Source of the DNA: an uncultured Collinsella sp.
Lineage (GTDB): Bacteria > Actinomycetota > Coriobacteriia > Coriobacteriales > Coriobacteriaceae
DNA: 54,764 nucleotides
Direction: 5' to 3'
Assembly: GCA_900762015.1 (NCBI GenBank)
Contig: CAAFEX010000071.1
Coordinates: 1 to 54,764 of the forward strand
Part shown: positions 8,862 through 18,648 of the stretch, in pieces
Numbering within the stretch: the first letter of the stretch is position 1
How the letters are laid out: each line of letters opens with the position of its first letter
The notes under the pieces: model-generated
Seen by the model: only the letters and a program-made list of their open reading frames with translations
Databases searched by the model: none
Told to the model about the DNA's origin: nothing
Made by a program: the position numbers and the translations under genes

Positions 8862-9578
8862 TTACTCCTCCTTCGTATCAAAATCCATGATGATGCCCTC
8901 GACCGGCGCGGGACCGGCGGGAATCTCGGGCGCATCGGGGTTGAGCTCGCGGTCGATATACTCCGGGTTCACGCCGTGGCCACCCAGATACTCCATGCCG
9001 GGGCCCTGAGGCTCGCCGGACGCAAGCGTCTCGTTGGCAGCCATGCCGGCAGCGTTACCGGTCTTGACGGCCGAGGCGGCACGCAGGGCGTCGAGCTCGC
9101 GCTTACACTCCTGGCACATACCGACGGTACGGGCGGCCTGCTCGGCTTCCATGCCGCCGGCCTTCTGCAGCAGGCGCTTGGCGTAGTCGATCTCCTTATG
9201 CGGGGCAAACGGCTTGCCGCAGCGCGAGCAGTGCTCGAGCGTATAGACGCTCTTGCTGGTGAGGTCGTCCTTGCTCATGACGGCCAGCTCAAACTCCTCG
9301 GTGAGCTTGATGGCCTCCATGGGGCAGGCCTCCTCGCAGCGGCCGCAGAAGATGCAGCGGCCGTAGTCAATCGACCAAGTGATGGTATCGGCCGTAAGGT
9401 CGGTGTCCATGCGGATGGCATCGGCCGGGCACGCGACGCCGCAGGCGCCGCAGGCGATGCAGAGCTCGGCATTGTGCTCGGGCTTGCCACGCATGTCCTT
9501 GTTGGTGGGAAACGGCGCAAACGGGTACTTGACCGTCGCGTCGCCGGCCTTGGCGTTAACCTTCCAAAGCTTCAGCAT
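8862..9578 (-). CDS. hycF: Formate hydrogenlyase 2x[4Fe-4S] subunit HycF/HyfH (NuoI-like)
   Basis: This 238-residue ferredoxin-like subunit relays electrons to HycG. Two classical 4Fe-4S motifs are present (CIACGACGVACP and CIFCGRCEEACP). Two further CxxC pairs (CSRCGKPF and CQECKREL) suggest a zinc-ribbon-like or extra metal site in the C-terminal half. The start at 9578 (MLKLWK) follows the hycE stop by one base; a longer frame to 9701 only overlaps hycE. The C-terminal tail is acidic and probably unstructured. Confidence 0.93.
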   Translation of the reverse strand: MLKLWKVNAKAGDATVKYPFAPFPTNKDMRGKPEHNAELCIACGACGVACPADAIRMDTDLTADTITWSIDYGRCIFCGRCEEACPMEAIKLTEEFELAVMSKDDLTSKSVYTLEHCSRCGKPFAPHKEIDYAKRLLQKAGGMEAEQAARTVGMCQECKRELDALRAASAVKTGNAAGMAANETLASGEPQGPGMEYLGGHGVNPEYIDRELNPDAPEIPAGPAPVEGIIMDFDTKEE

Positions 9579-9579
9579 A

Positions 9580-11352
9580 TTAGAGCGCCTCCTCATCGAG
9601 CGGAGCGGCCATGGTGCCCTCGCCCGCAAGCGGCGACTTGTCGCGCCAGACGTTCTCGAACTGCTCCTTGTCGAGCACATGGTCGCGCTTAGCGGCGACA
9701 TCGGTCACCGTCACGCGGTCGGTGCAGGAGTAGCACGGGTCGAGCGAGCCGACGATCAGCGCCGCGTCGCCCACGGTGTTGCCGCGGAACATGTAGCGCA
9801 GGACCGGCCAGTTGCTGTACGTGGCCGCCTTGGCGCGCCAGCGGTAGCACTTCTGGTTGTTGCCGAGCATGGCCCAGTGCACGTCCTCGCCGCGCGGAGC
9901 CTCGGTGGCGCCGATGGCGTACTTGTGCGGGGTGTACTCCCAATCCGTGGTAAGGATGGGGCCCGACGGGCAGTTCTCGAGCATGGTCTCGATCATGTCG
10001 ATCGAATCGTAGACCTCCTGGATGCGGACGGCGGTGCGGCCGAAGGCATCGCAGGTGTCTGCCGTAGCAGCATGCATCTTCTGAACATCCGGATCGGCGT
10101 AGCCGTCGAAGGGATGGTCAAAGCGCACGTCGCGGGCATAGCCCGAGCCACGCATGAGCGGGCCGACCGGCGAGAAGTCGCGTGCGATCTTGCGGTCCAG
10201 AATGCCGATACCGCTCGTACGCTCAATAAAGTTGGGCGTGGAGAGCAAGACGTCGACGAGCTCCTGAACCTCGGAGCGCAGCTGGTGGATGGTCGTAAGC
10301 GTGGAGAGCTTCTGCTCGGCCAAAATGTCGCGACGCACGCCGCCGATCACGTTGAGGCCGTAGGTCTTGCGGTGACCGGAGAGCTTCTCGGCCAGGTCCA
10401 TGGACTTCTCGCGGACGCGGAAGAACTGCTGGAAGCCGGAGTCGAAGCCGGTGTAGTGCGATGCGAGGCCAATATTGAGCAGGTGCGAGTGCAGACGCTC
10501 GACCTCGAGCATGATGGCGCGGATGTACTGGGCGCGCGGCGGGACATGAATGCCCTGGGCGCGCTCGACGGCCTCGGCGTAGGCCACCGAGTGGGCGCAG
10601 CCGCAGATGCCGCAGATGCGGTCGGCGAGGAACGTCACGGCGTCATAGTTCAGGCGCGTCTCGGCGACCTTCTCCATACCGCGGTGCACGTAGAACAGAC
10701 GGTAGTCGGCGTCGACGATCGTCTCGCCCTCAACGAACAGGCGGAAGTGGCCGGGCTCGTCGGAGGTAATGTGCAACGGGCCCATGGGGACAAGCGTCGT
10801 CTCCTTGCCCTTGGTATCGGCCAAGAACTCGTAGTTTTCCATGTCGCTCGCGGGAGCGGGACGGAAGCGGTAGTCCATGGAGTCCTTGCGCAGCGGATAC
10901 AGGCCGCTGGGCCAATCGTCGGGCAGCACCAGGCGACGACGGTCGGGCAGACCCTCGGGGATCAGGCCGAACATATCGCGCAGCTCGCGCTCGCCCCACA
11001 CGCAGGCGGGGACGAACGGCGTCACGGACGGGAACGTCATCTTGGCGGGATCGACCTCGGTGCGCACGGTCACCCAGCCGGGGTCCTCCCCCTCCATGGA
11101 GATGACGTAGTACACGGCGTAACGGCCGCACAGGCTGCGCTCGTCGTTGCCGACGATCACGGGAATCCAGCCGTAGCGCTCGTAATACAGGTAGTGGACG
11201 GCCTCGGGCAGCTTGTCCTGCTTGACGGTAATCGTCAGCTGGTCCTCGCACTGCCACTCGACCTTCTCGATGCAGCCCGGAACGGCGCGGCGCAGGGCCT
11301 CGACATGGCTCTCGCAGCGACGGGCATACACCTTGTTCTCAGTTTCAATCAT
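9580..11352 (-). CDS. hycE: Formate hydrogenlyase large subunit HycE/HyfG ([NiFe], NuoC-NuoD fusion)
   Basis: This 590-residue protein is the catalytic subunit that reduces protons to H2. The first about 170 residues are a NuoC-like domain and the rest NuoD-like. The nickel ligands are in RICGICGCAHS and DPCYSCTDR, both complete with cysteine rather than selenocysteine. About 44 residues follow the second motif. By analogy with E. coli HycE this tail is removed by HycI after the arginine of DPCYSCTDR. It follows hyfF by three bases. Confidence 0.95.
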   Translation of the reverse strand: MIETENKVYARRCESHVEALRRAVPGCIEKVEWQCEDQLTITVKQDKLPEAVHYLYYERYGWIPVIVGNDERSLCGRYAVYYVISMEGEDPGWVTVRTEVDPAKMTFPSVTPFVPACVWGERELRDMFGLIPEGLPDRRRLVLPDDWPSGLYPLRKDSMDYRFRPAPASDMENYEFLADTKGKETTLVPMGPLHITSDEPGHFRLFVEGETIVDADYRLFYVHRGMEKVAETRLNYDAVTFLADRICGICGCAHSVAYAEAVERAQGIHVPPRAQYIRAIMLEVERLHSHLLNIGLASHYTGFDSGFQQFFRVREKSMDLAEKLSGHRKTYGLNVIGGVRRDILAEQKLSTLTTIHQLRSEVQELVDVLLSTPNFIERTSGIGILDRKIARDFSPVGPLMRGSGYARDVRFDHPFDGYADPDVQKMHAATADTCDAFGRTAVRIQEVYDSIDMIETMLENCPSGPILTTDWEYTPHKYAIGATEAPRGEDVHWAMLGNNQKCYRWRAKAATYSNWPVLRYMFRGNTVGDAALIVGSLDPCYSCTDRVTVTDVAAKRDHVLDKEQFENVWRDKSPLAGEGTMAAPLDEEAL

Positions 11353-11355
11353 TCG

Positions 11356-12915
11356 TTACTCCACCTCGCTCTGAGCGGTCTCGGTACCGAACACAGCGCG
11401 GTACATCGGCGTCGCGTGAAGTTCCTCGGTGCTCTGCTCGAGCACGATGCCGGTCGCGGTCTCCACACCGTGCACGAGGGGCAGCGGGGTGGCGATGCCA
11501 AACCACAAGATCATGACAGCCAGGATGATTTCGGGGATAAGCATGAGCGCCGGGGCCTCATGCTTGCCCATGCCCTGGGGCGCATGGCCGAATACCGACT
11601 TGAGTGCGATACGGGTGAGCGCGGAGATTGCCACGGTAAGACCGAGGGCGACCACGACGACCAGCCACATGGGACCGGCGGTAACACCGGCGACAAAAGT
11701 CAGGAACTCAGAGATAAACATGCCAAAGGGCGGGAAGGCACCAAGACCGAGCAGCGCCAGGATGGCGAGCGCAGCGGTTGCAGGGGCAACCTCGACGACG
11801 CCCTGGATCTTGGCCAGGCTACGCGTGCCAAAGGCGTGCTGAATGTTACCGGACACGCAGAAGGCAAGCGTCTTGGTAAAGCCGTGGAACACGCAGTGCA
11901 GCAGGGCCGCGGCGATACCCAGAGGGCCACCGATACCCAGGCACAGGGCGATAACACCCACGTTCTCCACAGACGAGTACGCAAAGCGGCGCTTGAGGTC
12001 GTCCTGGCGAAACATCGAAAGCGCCGCCACCAAAATGGACAGCGTGCCGACGATCAACAGCAAAAGCTGCGGATACTCGGCGCCCACGGCCTGGATGGTA
12101 AAGCCGTAGAAGCGCATGATCACAAGCATGGCGCACTTAAGCAGCACGCCCGAGAGCAGGGCCGAGACAGGGCTCGGGGCCTGGGAGTGGGCATCGGGCA
12201 GCCAAGTGTGCATGGGGAACAGGCCGGCCTTGGTGCCAAAGCCGATCACGATAAACGCAAAGGCGAGGCGCATGAGCGTCGGGTCGAACTGGTCGGCATA
12301 CGGCAGCACGCACGACAGGAATGCGGCCTCGTGGGCGTTGGGAATCACGTCGGCGGCGTTGGCGTAGATCAGCAGCGTACCGAACAGGCCAAAGGCCACG
12401 CCGGCGGTGCAGACCATCGCATACTTCCAAGAAGCCTCGAGGGCCGTCTTGTTCTTGTAGATACCCACGAGGAACACGGTGGAAAGCGTGGTTGCCTCCA
12501 CAGCGGCCCACGTGAGGATCATGTTGTTGGACAGGCACGCGAGCAGCATGGTGAACACAAACAGGCTAAACAGCGCAAAATACTGCTTGGCGCGCTCGGC
12601 GGGCATGGAGCCCTCCTCGATATCGGCCTTTACATAGGGCAGCGAGAACAGTCCCGTAAGAAAACCGATAAAGCCGATGAGCAGCACAAAGATGGCGCCC
12701 AGCGAATCGAGGTGAAACCACAGGCCAAGAGCGCTCGCGGTGTCGCCGCTCATAAGTACGTCACCGGCCGTCATAATCGACAGCACCAGGACGGCTGCGA
12801 CGGAGACCAGGTTGAGACCGGCAAACACGTTATAGGACGTGTTCTTGGGCAAAAACGCCATGACCAGCGAGAACACCAAAGGAGTCGCGAGCAGGGCGAG
12901 AATCAACGTTTCCAT
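11356..12915 (-). CDS. hyfF: Proton-translocating membrane subunit HyfF (NuoL/M/N-like)
   Basis: This 519-residue integral membrane protein is related to complex I antiporter-like subunits. Features are WLPDAHSQAPSPVSALLSG with the conserved lysine in LLKCAML, a conserved lysine in FGTKAGLFP, and about 14 hydrophobic segments. It is thought to couple the redox reaction to ion translocation in Hyf-type formate hydrogenlyase. It lies between hyfE and hycE with gaps of only three bases. Having three antiporter-like subunits (HyfB, HyfD, HyfF) distinguishes this complex from E. coli FHL-1. Confidence 0.9.
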   Translation of the reverse strand: METLILALLATPLVFSLVMAFLPKNTSYNVFAGLNLVSVAAVLVLSIMTAGDVLMSGDTASALGLWFHLDSLGAIFVLLIGFIGFLTGLFSLPYVKADIEEGSMPAERAKQYFALFSLFVFTMLLACLSNNMILTWAAVEATTLSTVFLVGIYKNKTALEASWKYAMVCTAGVAFGLFGTLLIYANAADVIPNAHEAAFLSCVLPYADQFDPTLMRLAFAFIVIGFGTKAGLFPMHTWLPDAHSQAPSPVSALLSGVLLKCAMLVIMRFYGFTIQAVGAEYPQLLLLIVGTLSILVAALSMFRQDDLKRRFAYSSVENVGVIALCLGIGGPLGIAAALLHCVFHGFTKTLAFCVSGNIQHAFGTRSLAKIQGVVEVAPATAALAILALLGLGAFPPFGMFISEFLTFVAGVTAGPMWLVVVVALGLTVAISALTRIALKSVFGHAPQGMGKHEAPALMLIPEIILAVMILWFGIATPLPLVHGVETATGIVLEQSTEELHATPMYRAVFGTETAQSEVE

Positions 12916-12918
12916 GGA

Positions 12919-13572
12919 CTACCCCCTCAGCTCGGACAGGTCGCGCGCATCGAGCGAGTGGGAGTCGTCCCAAATGCGACGCACGACGATGGACATGATG
13001 ATGACGGCAAAGATGGCGTCGGTGGCGATACCGATCTCGATGATCTCGGGAGCGGTGGGGGCCAAAAGCGCGAGCGTCACGTGGCTGCCGTTTTCCATAA
13101 GGCAGTATCCAAAGATCTGCTTCATGATGTTGCGCTGCGAGATGATGCAGGTGAGGCCCACAAAGAAGTGAGCGAAGCTAATAGCGAGCGCGGGCGTTGC
13201 GACCTCGGCCGTAGGCAGGCTGATCTGCGTCACGACGGCAAAGCAGATCGCGACCTCCACGGCGATGATGCAAATGGCCCATGCGGGCTTAAGGCCGGCC
13301 TTGAGCGATGCGTCGCTCGGCTCGCCCATCTTCTTGTATGCGCAGTTGAGGATGTAAGGGACCAGGACGACCTTGGTGATAAAGGCAGATCCAGCCCACA
13401 TAAGCAGCTCCTGCGCGCCGGTAGTGACACCGAGCGTGGCGAGCAGTCCCACGAGCACCAGCGACTGCACCGCATACCAGCTGATGGCGTGCTTGATGTT
13501 CTTTGAGACGACCACCATGGTGGACGTGACGATCAGAAGGCCGCCAAGGATGTTGACGATCGAATAACCCAT
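12919..13572 (-). CDS. hyfE: Hydrogenase-4 membrane subunit HyfE
   Basis: A 217-residue membrane protein with several hydrophobic segments. It corresponds to HyfE, whose N-terminal half resembles NuoK-type subunits. Ends such as DAIFAVIIMSIVVRRIWDD match the family pattern. AGGAGG precedes the start at 13572, and the next gene begins three bases after its stop. It is part of the membrane arm. E. coli HyfE is 216 residues, so length agrees. Confidence 0.9.
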   Translation of the reverse strand: MGYSIVNILGGLLIVTSTMVVVSKNIKHAISWYAVQSLVLVGLLATLGVTTGAQELLMWAGSAFITKVVLVPYILNCAYKKMGEPSDASLKAGLKPAWAICIIAVEVAICFAVVTQISLPTAEVATPALAISFAHFFVGLTCIISQRNIMKQIFGYCLMENGSHVTLALLAPTAPEIIEIGIATDAIFAVIIMSIVVRRIWDDSHSLDARDLSELRG

Positions 13573-13585
13573 GTCGTTCTACCTC

Positions 13586-15043
13586 CTAACCGATCCAGCT
13601 GGCCGAAAGCGGGCCGCTGACGATGACCATGATGATGAGTACGATGAACACGAATGCCATTGCCTTGGGGAGCGGTGCACCAGCGGCGACTTCCTCGCTC
13701 GGCTCACCGGGCAGGCAATAGCCCATCCACTTGAGGAACCAGGCAAAGGTGGCGACGGTCTCGGCGACCATGATGCACACGAGCACCAGAATCGCGACGT
13801 TGCCGGCACCAACGGAAAAGCCGCCGGCGATAATCTGGAACTTCGAGAAGAACGTGTTCATGGGCGGCACGCCGGCAATGGCGAGCGCCGCCACACCAAA
13901 GCCCACACCCGAGATCGGGTACTTCTTTACGATGCCGCGCAGCTTGGGCAGCATACGCGTGCCGAGCGTAAAGGAGAACGAACCCGCGATCAGGAAGAAC
14001 AGGGTCTTGGCGAAGGCGTGGTTAAAGATGTGGCACACGGCACCATCGAAGGCGAGCTGGCTGCCAAAGACCGAAAGGCCCAGACCAAAGAACACATAGG
14101 AGAGCTGGGCGATCGTGGAGAAGGCCAGCAGGCGCTTCATGTCCTTTTGCGGCAGGTACATCAGGAAGCCAAAGAGCATGGTGACCATGGCGTCGATAAT
14201 GGCGACCCAGCCCACGATCTCGGGAATCTCGCCGGCAGAGACGAGTGCGCGCGCGAACACGCACACGCCGACCTTAACCATCGAGGCACCATGCAGGTAG
14301 GCCGAAACAGGCGTCGGCGCCTCCATGGCCGAAGGCAGCCACATGTACATGGGAACCTGTGCGGACTTGGCCCAGGCCGCAAACAGCACGAGCAAAAGGA
14401 CGATAGCCTTGAGCTTGGCGTCGAGGCCGGCAATCGCGGTAATGGCGAAGGTGCCGGTGTGGGCAAACACGATGGCGGCGCCCAGATACAGGCCGAGCGC
14501 ACCGATATGCGTAATGATCAGGGCCTTCATGCCGGCCTTCTTGGCCGTAGGCGACATGTAGTAGCTAATGAGGCCCCAAGAGCAGGCACCCGTGATCTCA
14601 AAGAACACGAGCTGACCCAAAAGGGTCGAGCTGTACACGAGGCCGGCCATGGCACCGATGAAGGTCGCGAGATACGCGTAGAAGCGACGACGCGGTGCGT
14701 CGGGATGCTCACGGTTATTCTCGCTCATATAGGGAATCGAATAGATCACGACAAGCAGGCCGATACCCACAAAGGCGGGCGCGAGGAGCGTGCTCATGCG
14801 ATCGAAGGTGAATCCCATGACGAGGGTCTGCCCAAACGAGATCAGGGGGACCTGCGTGTCGGGCATGCCGGCGCCAGCGAAATTCGCGGCGAGGGCGATG
14901 GTGCAGGCCGTCGAGACGGCGGCACCCAAAACGCTGAACCACTTGGCGTACGGACGGGGGAACAGGGCGACGAGCACCGAGGCCACCATCGGGGCCGCGA
15001 TAGCGACCAAGCCGAGAAGGGACAGACTGACTGCAAATGACAT
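13586..15043 (-). CDS. hyfD: Proton-translocating membrane subunit HyfD (NuoL/M/N-like)
   Basis: A 485-residue antiporter-like subunit with about 14 hydrophobic segments. The conserved WLPSAMEAPTPVSAYLHG segment, followed by a lysine in ASMVKVGV, and the lysine in FAAWAKSAQVP are the usual proton-channel residues of this superfamily. It is the second of three such subunits in the cluster, next to hyfC and hyfE, which matches the hyfBCDEF gene order of E. coli hydrogenase 4. AAGGGAG is upstream of the ATG. Confidence 0.9.
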   Translation of the reverse strand: MSFAVSLSLLGLVAIAAPMVASVLVALFPRPYAKWFSVLGAAVSTACTIALAANFAGAGMPDTQVPLISFGQTLVMGFTFDRMSTLLAPAFVGIGLLVVIYSIPYMSENNREHPDAPRRRFYAYLATFIGAMAGLVYSSTLLGQLVFFEITGACSWGLISYYMSPTAKKAGMKALIITHIGALGLYLGAAIVFAHTGTFAITAIAGLDAKLKAIVLLLVLFAAWAKSAQVPMYMWLPSAMEAPTPVSAYLHGASMVKVGVCVFARALVSAGEIPEIVGWVAIIDAMVTMLFGFLMYLPQKDMKRLLAFSTIAQLSYVFFGLGLSVFGSQLAFDGAVCHIFNHAFAKTLFFLIAGSFSFTLGTRMLPKLRGIVKKYPISGVGFGVAALAIAGVPPMNTFFSKFQIIAGGFSVGAGNVAILVLVCIMVAETVATFAWFLKWMGYCLPGEPSEEVAAGAPLPKAMAFVFIVLIIMVIVSGPLSASWIG

Positions 15044-15058
15044 TGTTTCTCCCTTCTC

Positions 15059-15985
15059 CTACACGCCGACGACCACGAAGACAAACGCCAGAACGGCGAT
15101 GCCCACGACGGCCCAGGTCTGATTACCGAGTACCTTAAAACGCGAGCGCGAGCAGGAGTTCTCGATCACGCCGCACACGACAAAGTCAATAAGGCACTTC
15201 ACCAGGAAGATGACGGCGCCCAGAACGGCGGCGGCGCCCACGGTCGCGGGCTCGCCCCAGGGGACGAAGATCGCGCAGAACCAAGCGACGACCAGAACCT
15301 GTTTCATAGACATGGCAAGCTTGGCCATGGCGAGCGACGGGCCGGAAAGCTCGGCGAGCGGACCTTCCTGAAGCTCTTGCTCGGCCTCGGCCTGATCAAA
15401 CGGCAGCTTGCCGAGTTCCATGTAGCAGGCAATCGCAAAGGCGATGCCGGCGAGGATCACGGCGACCGGCGCGTCGATGGCGCCCGTCATGATGTGCTGG
15501 CCCATGGTGGCGATGTCAGTGGAGCCGCACACCAGGGCGGCGGCAAACAGCGCCAGCAGCATGGACGGCTCGATGAGCACGCTCATGAGCAGCTCGCGGA
15601 CGCCGCCGATACCGGCGTAGGCGTTGGACGAATCCACACCGCAGAGGGCGAAGAAGAAGCGGGCGAGCGCCAGGCTGTACATGATGGTGATGGCGTCACC
15701 AAAGACCGGGATGGGGCTTTGTGCCGTAAAGAGCGGCAGACCCATCGCGAGCATAAAGGCGACGGCGAAGAACAGCGGCGGCATGATGCGCAGCGCAAAG
15801 CTCGCATCCTCGCTCTGGGACTCGGGGCGCGCAAAGAGCTTGGCCAGGTCGCGATAGTCCTGCATGATGCTGGGGCCGCGACGGTTGTGCATCTTGGCGC
15901 GGATCACGCGGCCGAGACCGGAGAAGAACGGTGCGACGGCCATGACGACCACGCCCTGCAGAACGGCAAGTACGATGTTGTTCAT
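15059..15985 (-). CDS. hyfC: Membrane subunit HyfC/HycD (NuoH-like)
   Basis: This 308-residue NuoH-like protein joins the hydrogenase module to the membrane arm. NuoH-type segments are present: NRRGPSIMQDYRDLAKLF near the N terminus and FDQAEAEQELQEGPLAELSG on the cytoplasmic loop, which contacts HycG. A good AAGGAGGGG precedes the ATG, and hyfB ends 12 bases upstream. Length matches E. coli HyfC (315 residues). Confidence 0.92.
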   Translation of the reverse strand: MNNIVLAVLQGVVVMAVAPFFSGLGRVIRAKMHNRRGPSIMQDYRDLAKLFARPESQSEDASFALRIMPPLFFAVAFMLAMGLPLFTAQSPIPVFGDAITIMYSLALARFFFALCGVDSSNAYAGIGGVRELLMSVLIEPSMLLALFAAALVCGSTDIATMGQHIMTGAIDAPVAVILAGIAFAIACYMELGKLPFDQAEAEQELQEGPLAELSGPSLAMAKLAMSMKQVLVVAWFCAIFVPWGEPATVGAAAVLGAVIFLVKCLIDFVVCGVIENSCSRSRFKVLGNQTWAVVGIAVLAFVFVVVGV

Positions 15986-15997
15986 GCTCTCCCCTCC

Positions 15998-18016
15998 TTA
16001 ACCCATTTGCACGGCGAGCACGAGGAACACCACGAGTGCCGCGACGATGTAGCAGATATAGATACTGTAGTTGCCGCCCTCGAGCTTAGTCGCGAGGTCG
16101 GCGAGCTTCTCGACACCCTTATGCGGGGCATCGACGAGAACCTTGTCGGGTACGGGCTCCACAGCCTCGGCCACACCGGTGAGCTTCTGGAAGAAGTGCG
16201 CGATGGACCAGCAGACGGCCGTGCAGCGGTCGCGCAGCGTGTAGAGAGGCTGCATAAACCAGGACACCTCGGAGGCAAAGGTCGTGGCCACGACGGGCAT
16301 ATGCTCGTTGGGAGCATAGCCGCACGCCCACGGCTGGGACTTCTGCACCTTGCCGACGGTCTTGAGCTTGCGATAACCGCAGGCAAGGCCGACGAGCACC
16401 ACGAGAGCAATGGCGATCGCGGGCGTGGAGGTGGCAGCGCCGGAGTACTGGTTCATGAGCTCCATGCCCTCGGCGGCAAACACGCCACCGTACGGATGCA
16501 GCACGGACGCGGCGACATCGACCAGCACGGGCGCGATCACGGGAGCGCCAATGCCCAGCACGACACAGATGGCCGCAAGCAGGCCCTGCGCAAACACCAT
16601 GGGGGCGGGAACCTCCTTGGCATTGGCCGCGGCCTCGGAGCGGGGCGCGGAGGCAAAGGAGACGCCATAGGCCTTGACGAAGCACGTGACGGCCAGCGCG
16701 CCGGTAATGGCAAGCGCGACGGCAGCGAACACGGCCACAATCATGACGGCCTTGTCGCCCTGCATGGCGGCATTAAAGAGCGACTGGTAGGTAAACCACT
16801 CGGACACAAAGCCGTTGAAGGGCGGGATGGCCGAGATGGCAAGCGCGCCGACGAGGAAGCAGATGGCCGTAGCCGGCATACGACGGAACAGGCCGCCCAT
16901 CTTCTCCATATTGCGCGTACCCGTGGAGTACAGCAGCGCACCGGCGCCCAAGAACAGCTCGCCCTTAAACATCGCGTGGTTAAACGTGTGATAGAGGGCG
17001 GCCATCAGAGCCAGGACGGCGATGCCGACCGAGTTGAGCGCCATAGCGGCCATGGAGGCACCGACGCCGAGCAGAATGATGCCGATGTTCTCGACGGAGT
17101 GATAGGCCAGCAGGCGCTTGATGTCATGCTCCTGCAGGGCGAAGGCCACGCCGAGGACCGACGAGATCGCACCGAAGACCATGACCATAAGACCCCACCA
17201 GACCTGAACGCCAGAGGCGGAGAGCAGGTCGAGGCCCACTTTGAGGATGCCGAAGATACCGATCTTGATCATGCCGCCGGACATGAGGGCCGACACGTTG
17301 GACGGCGCCTCGGGATGTGCCTTGGGCAGCCAGCCGTGCAGCGGGATGATACCGGCCTTGGCGCCAAAGCCAAAGAAGGCGAGCACGAAGCACACGGACG
17401 CGACCGCGGGGCTAAACTGCGTAGCGCGGAAATCCGCAAAGGCAAACGAGCCGCCGGCGAAGTTAGTCATGGTGAGAAAGCTCGCCATGATGAGCACAAA
17501 GCCCACGTGCGCGATCACGAAGTAGAGCCAACCGCCGTGGATGGAGTTCTCGTTCTCCTCGATCACGACCAGGAAGTACGAGGTCAGCGACATGAGCTCA
17601 AAGGCGACCAGGAACCAAAACACGTTGTCGGCGGTGATGACGAGCATCATGGACGCCACGAAGGTGTTAAAGAAGAAGCCGGCGCGGCCCTTTTTGCCCG
17701 GGTACTCATCAAAGTAGTTGAGACCGTAGATCGAGCCGGCAAACGCGAGCACCGAGATGAGCGCCACGAACAGGCCGGACAGCTGGTTGAGCAGCAGCTG
17801 GAAATGGGCAAACGGGAAGAACACGATGGTGTCGACCGACGTGACATCGCCCAGCACGGCCTGGATACCGGCCACAAACGAAAGCACCGCGGCGACGGCG
17901 CCGATAAGGCAGCCGGCGGTCTTGGCGGCGTTGTCGGCCTTGATCAGCAGAACCGAGGCGAGCGCACCGATGCACGAGACGGCAAGCGATGCGATAAACA
18001 GCGTCATGCTATCCAT
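15998..18016 (-). CDS. hyfB: Proton-translocating membrane subunit HyfB/HycC (NuoL-like)
   Basis: This 672-residue protein is the largest membrane subunit. It is NuoL-like with 14 or more helices and the WLPKAHPEAPSNVSALMSGG motif plus conserved lysines in FGAKAGIIP and IKIGIFG. It overlaps hyfA by eight bases, and its ATG at 18016 has GGGAG upstream. In FHL-1 and FHL-2 this subunit anchors the soluble arm and carries the long C-terminal helix. Here the C-terminal part after about residue 600 has a final hydrophobic segment. Confidence 0.92.
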   Translation of the reverse strand: MDSMTLFIASLAVSCIGALASVLLIKADNAAKTAGCLIGAVAAVLSFVAGIQAVLGDVTSVDTIVFFPFAHFQLLLNQLSGLFVALISVLAFAGSIYGLNYFDEYPGKKGRAGFFFNTFVASMMLVITADNVFWFLVAFELMSLTSYFLVVIEENENSIHGGWLYFVIAHVGFVLIMASFLTMTNFAGGSFAFADFRATQFSPAVASVCFVLAFFGFGAKAGIIPLHGWLPKAHPEAPSNVSALMSGGMIKIGIFGILKVGLDLLSASGVQVWWGLMVMVFGAISSVLGVAFALQEHDIKRLLAYHSVENIGIILLGVGASMAAMALNSVGIAVLALMAALYHTFNHAMFKGELFLGAGALLYSTGTRNMEKMGGLFRRMPATAICFLVGALAISAIPPFNGFVSEWFTYQSLFNAAMQGDKAVMIVAVFAAVALAITGALAVTCFVKAYGVSFASAPRSEAAANAKEVPAPMVFAQGLLAAICVVLGIGAPVIAPVLVDVAASVLHPYGGVFAAEGMELMNQYSGAATSTPAIAIALVVLVGLACGYRKLKTVGKVQKSQPWACGYAPNEHMPVVATTFASEVSWFMQPLYTLRDRCTAVCWSIAHFFQKLTGVAEAVEPVPDKVLVDAPHKGVEKLADLATKLEGGNYSIYICYIVAALVVFLVLAVQMG

Positions 18017-18626
18017 TGTTTACGCTCCCTTCTGCTTTCTCGGACAGGCCCTGGGCCACAGCGGTAACGTCGACGACCGGACCGTTTTCGATCGAGCGCA
18101 GGCGCTTGGCCTCGTCGAGTTCGCGATCGGCCGAGCCGCCCATGACGGTCAGCGCCTTGGTGGGGCACGCCGCCACACAATGCGGGCCGTCCGGATCGAA
18201 GGCGCACAGGTCGCACTTGACAGCGCAGGTGTACTGGCCGGGAGCCCACGTAAGCAGGCTGCTCAGGGACTTAGGATACGAAGGCGTCGGATCGCACATG
18301 CCTGCGACACCGGCGATAGACGTGCCATCGGGATGGATGGCTCCGAAGGGGCACGCGATGGCGCACAGCCTGCACCCGATGCACTCCTGCTCCTTGATGT
18401 GGATGCGGTCGCCATCGTGCTCGATGGCATTCACCGGGCAGACCTCGGCGCAGGGGGCACCCTCGCAATGGTGGCAGGCAAGGGCGGCCGAAATACCGCC
18501 GGTCTTCACGAGCGCCAAGCGCGGCGTATCCTGAAGACCCTGCATCCGGTGGGCGTCGGCACAGGCGGACTGGCATGTTCCGCAGCCGATGCACCTCTCC
18601 GGGTTGATGTCGATGAAGCGGTTCAT
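18009..18626 (-). CDS. hyfA: Formate hydrogenlyase electron-transfer subunit HyfA/HycB (4x[4Fe-4S])
   Basis: This 205-residue polyferredoxin carries electrons from FdhF to the hydrogenase module. Four cysteine clusters are visible: CIGCGTCQSACADAH, CHHCEGAPCAEVCP, CIGCRLCAIACP and CDLCAFDPDGPHCVAACP. The start at 18626 has AAAGGA upstream; a GTG two codons earlier is possible. It heads the membrane-arm genes and is separated from fdhF by a strong hairpin. A second related protein, hydN, lies on the other side of fdhF. Confidence 0.93.
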   Translation of the reverse strand: MNRFIDINPERCIGCGTCQSACADAHRMQGLQDTPRLALVKTGGISAALACHHCEGAPCAEVCPVNAIEHDGDRIHIKEQECIGCRLCAIACPFGAIHPDGTSIAGVAGMCDPTPSYPKSLSSLLTWAPGQYTCAVKCDLCAFDPDGPHCVAACPTKALTVMGGSADRELDEAKRLRSIENGPVVDVTAVAQGLSEKAEGSVNNG

Positions 18627-18648
18627 CCCCACTTCCTTTCAAAATAAC

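Noticed and set aside
9379..13506. A 1375-residue plus-strand frame opposite hycE, hyfF and hyfE
   Set aside because: It runs antisense through three strongly supported genes, is rich in His, Gly and Arg as expected for a reverse-complement shadow, and has no domain.
15377..18067. An 896-residue plus-strand frame opposite hyfC and hyfB
   Set aside because: It is an antisense shadow with extreme His/Arg/Asp/Glu content and no initiation signal.
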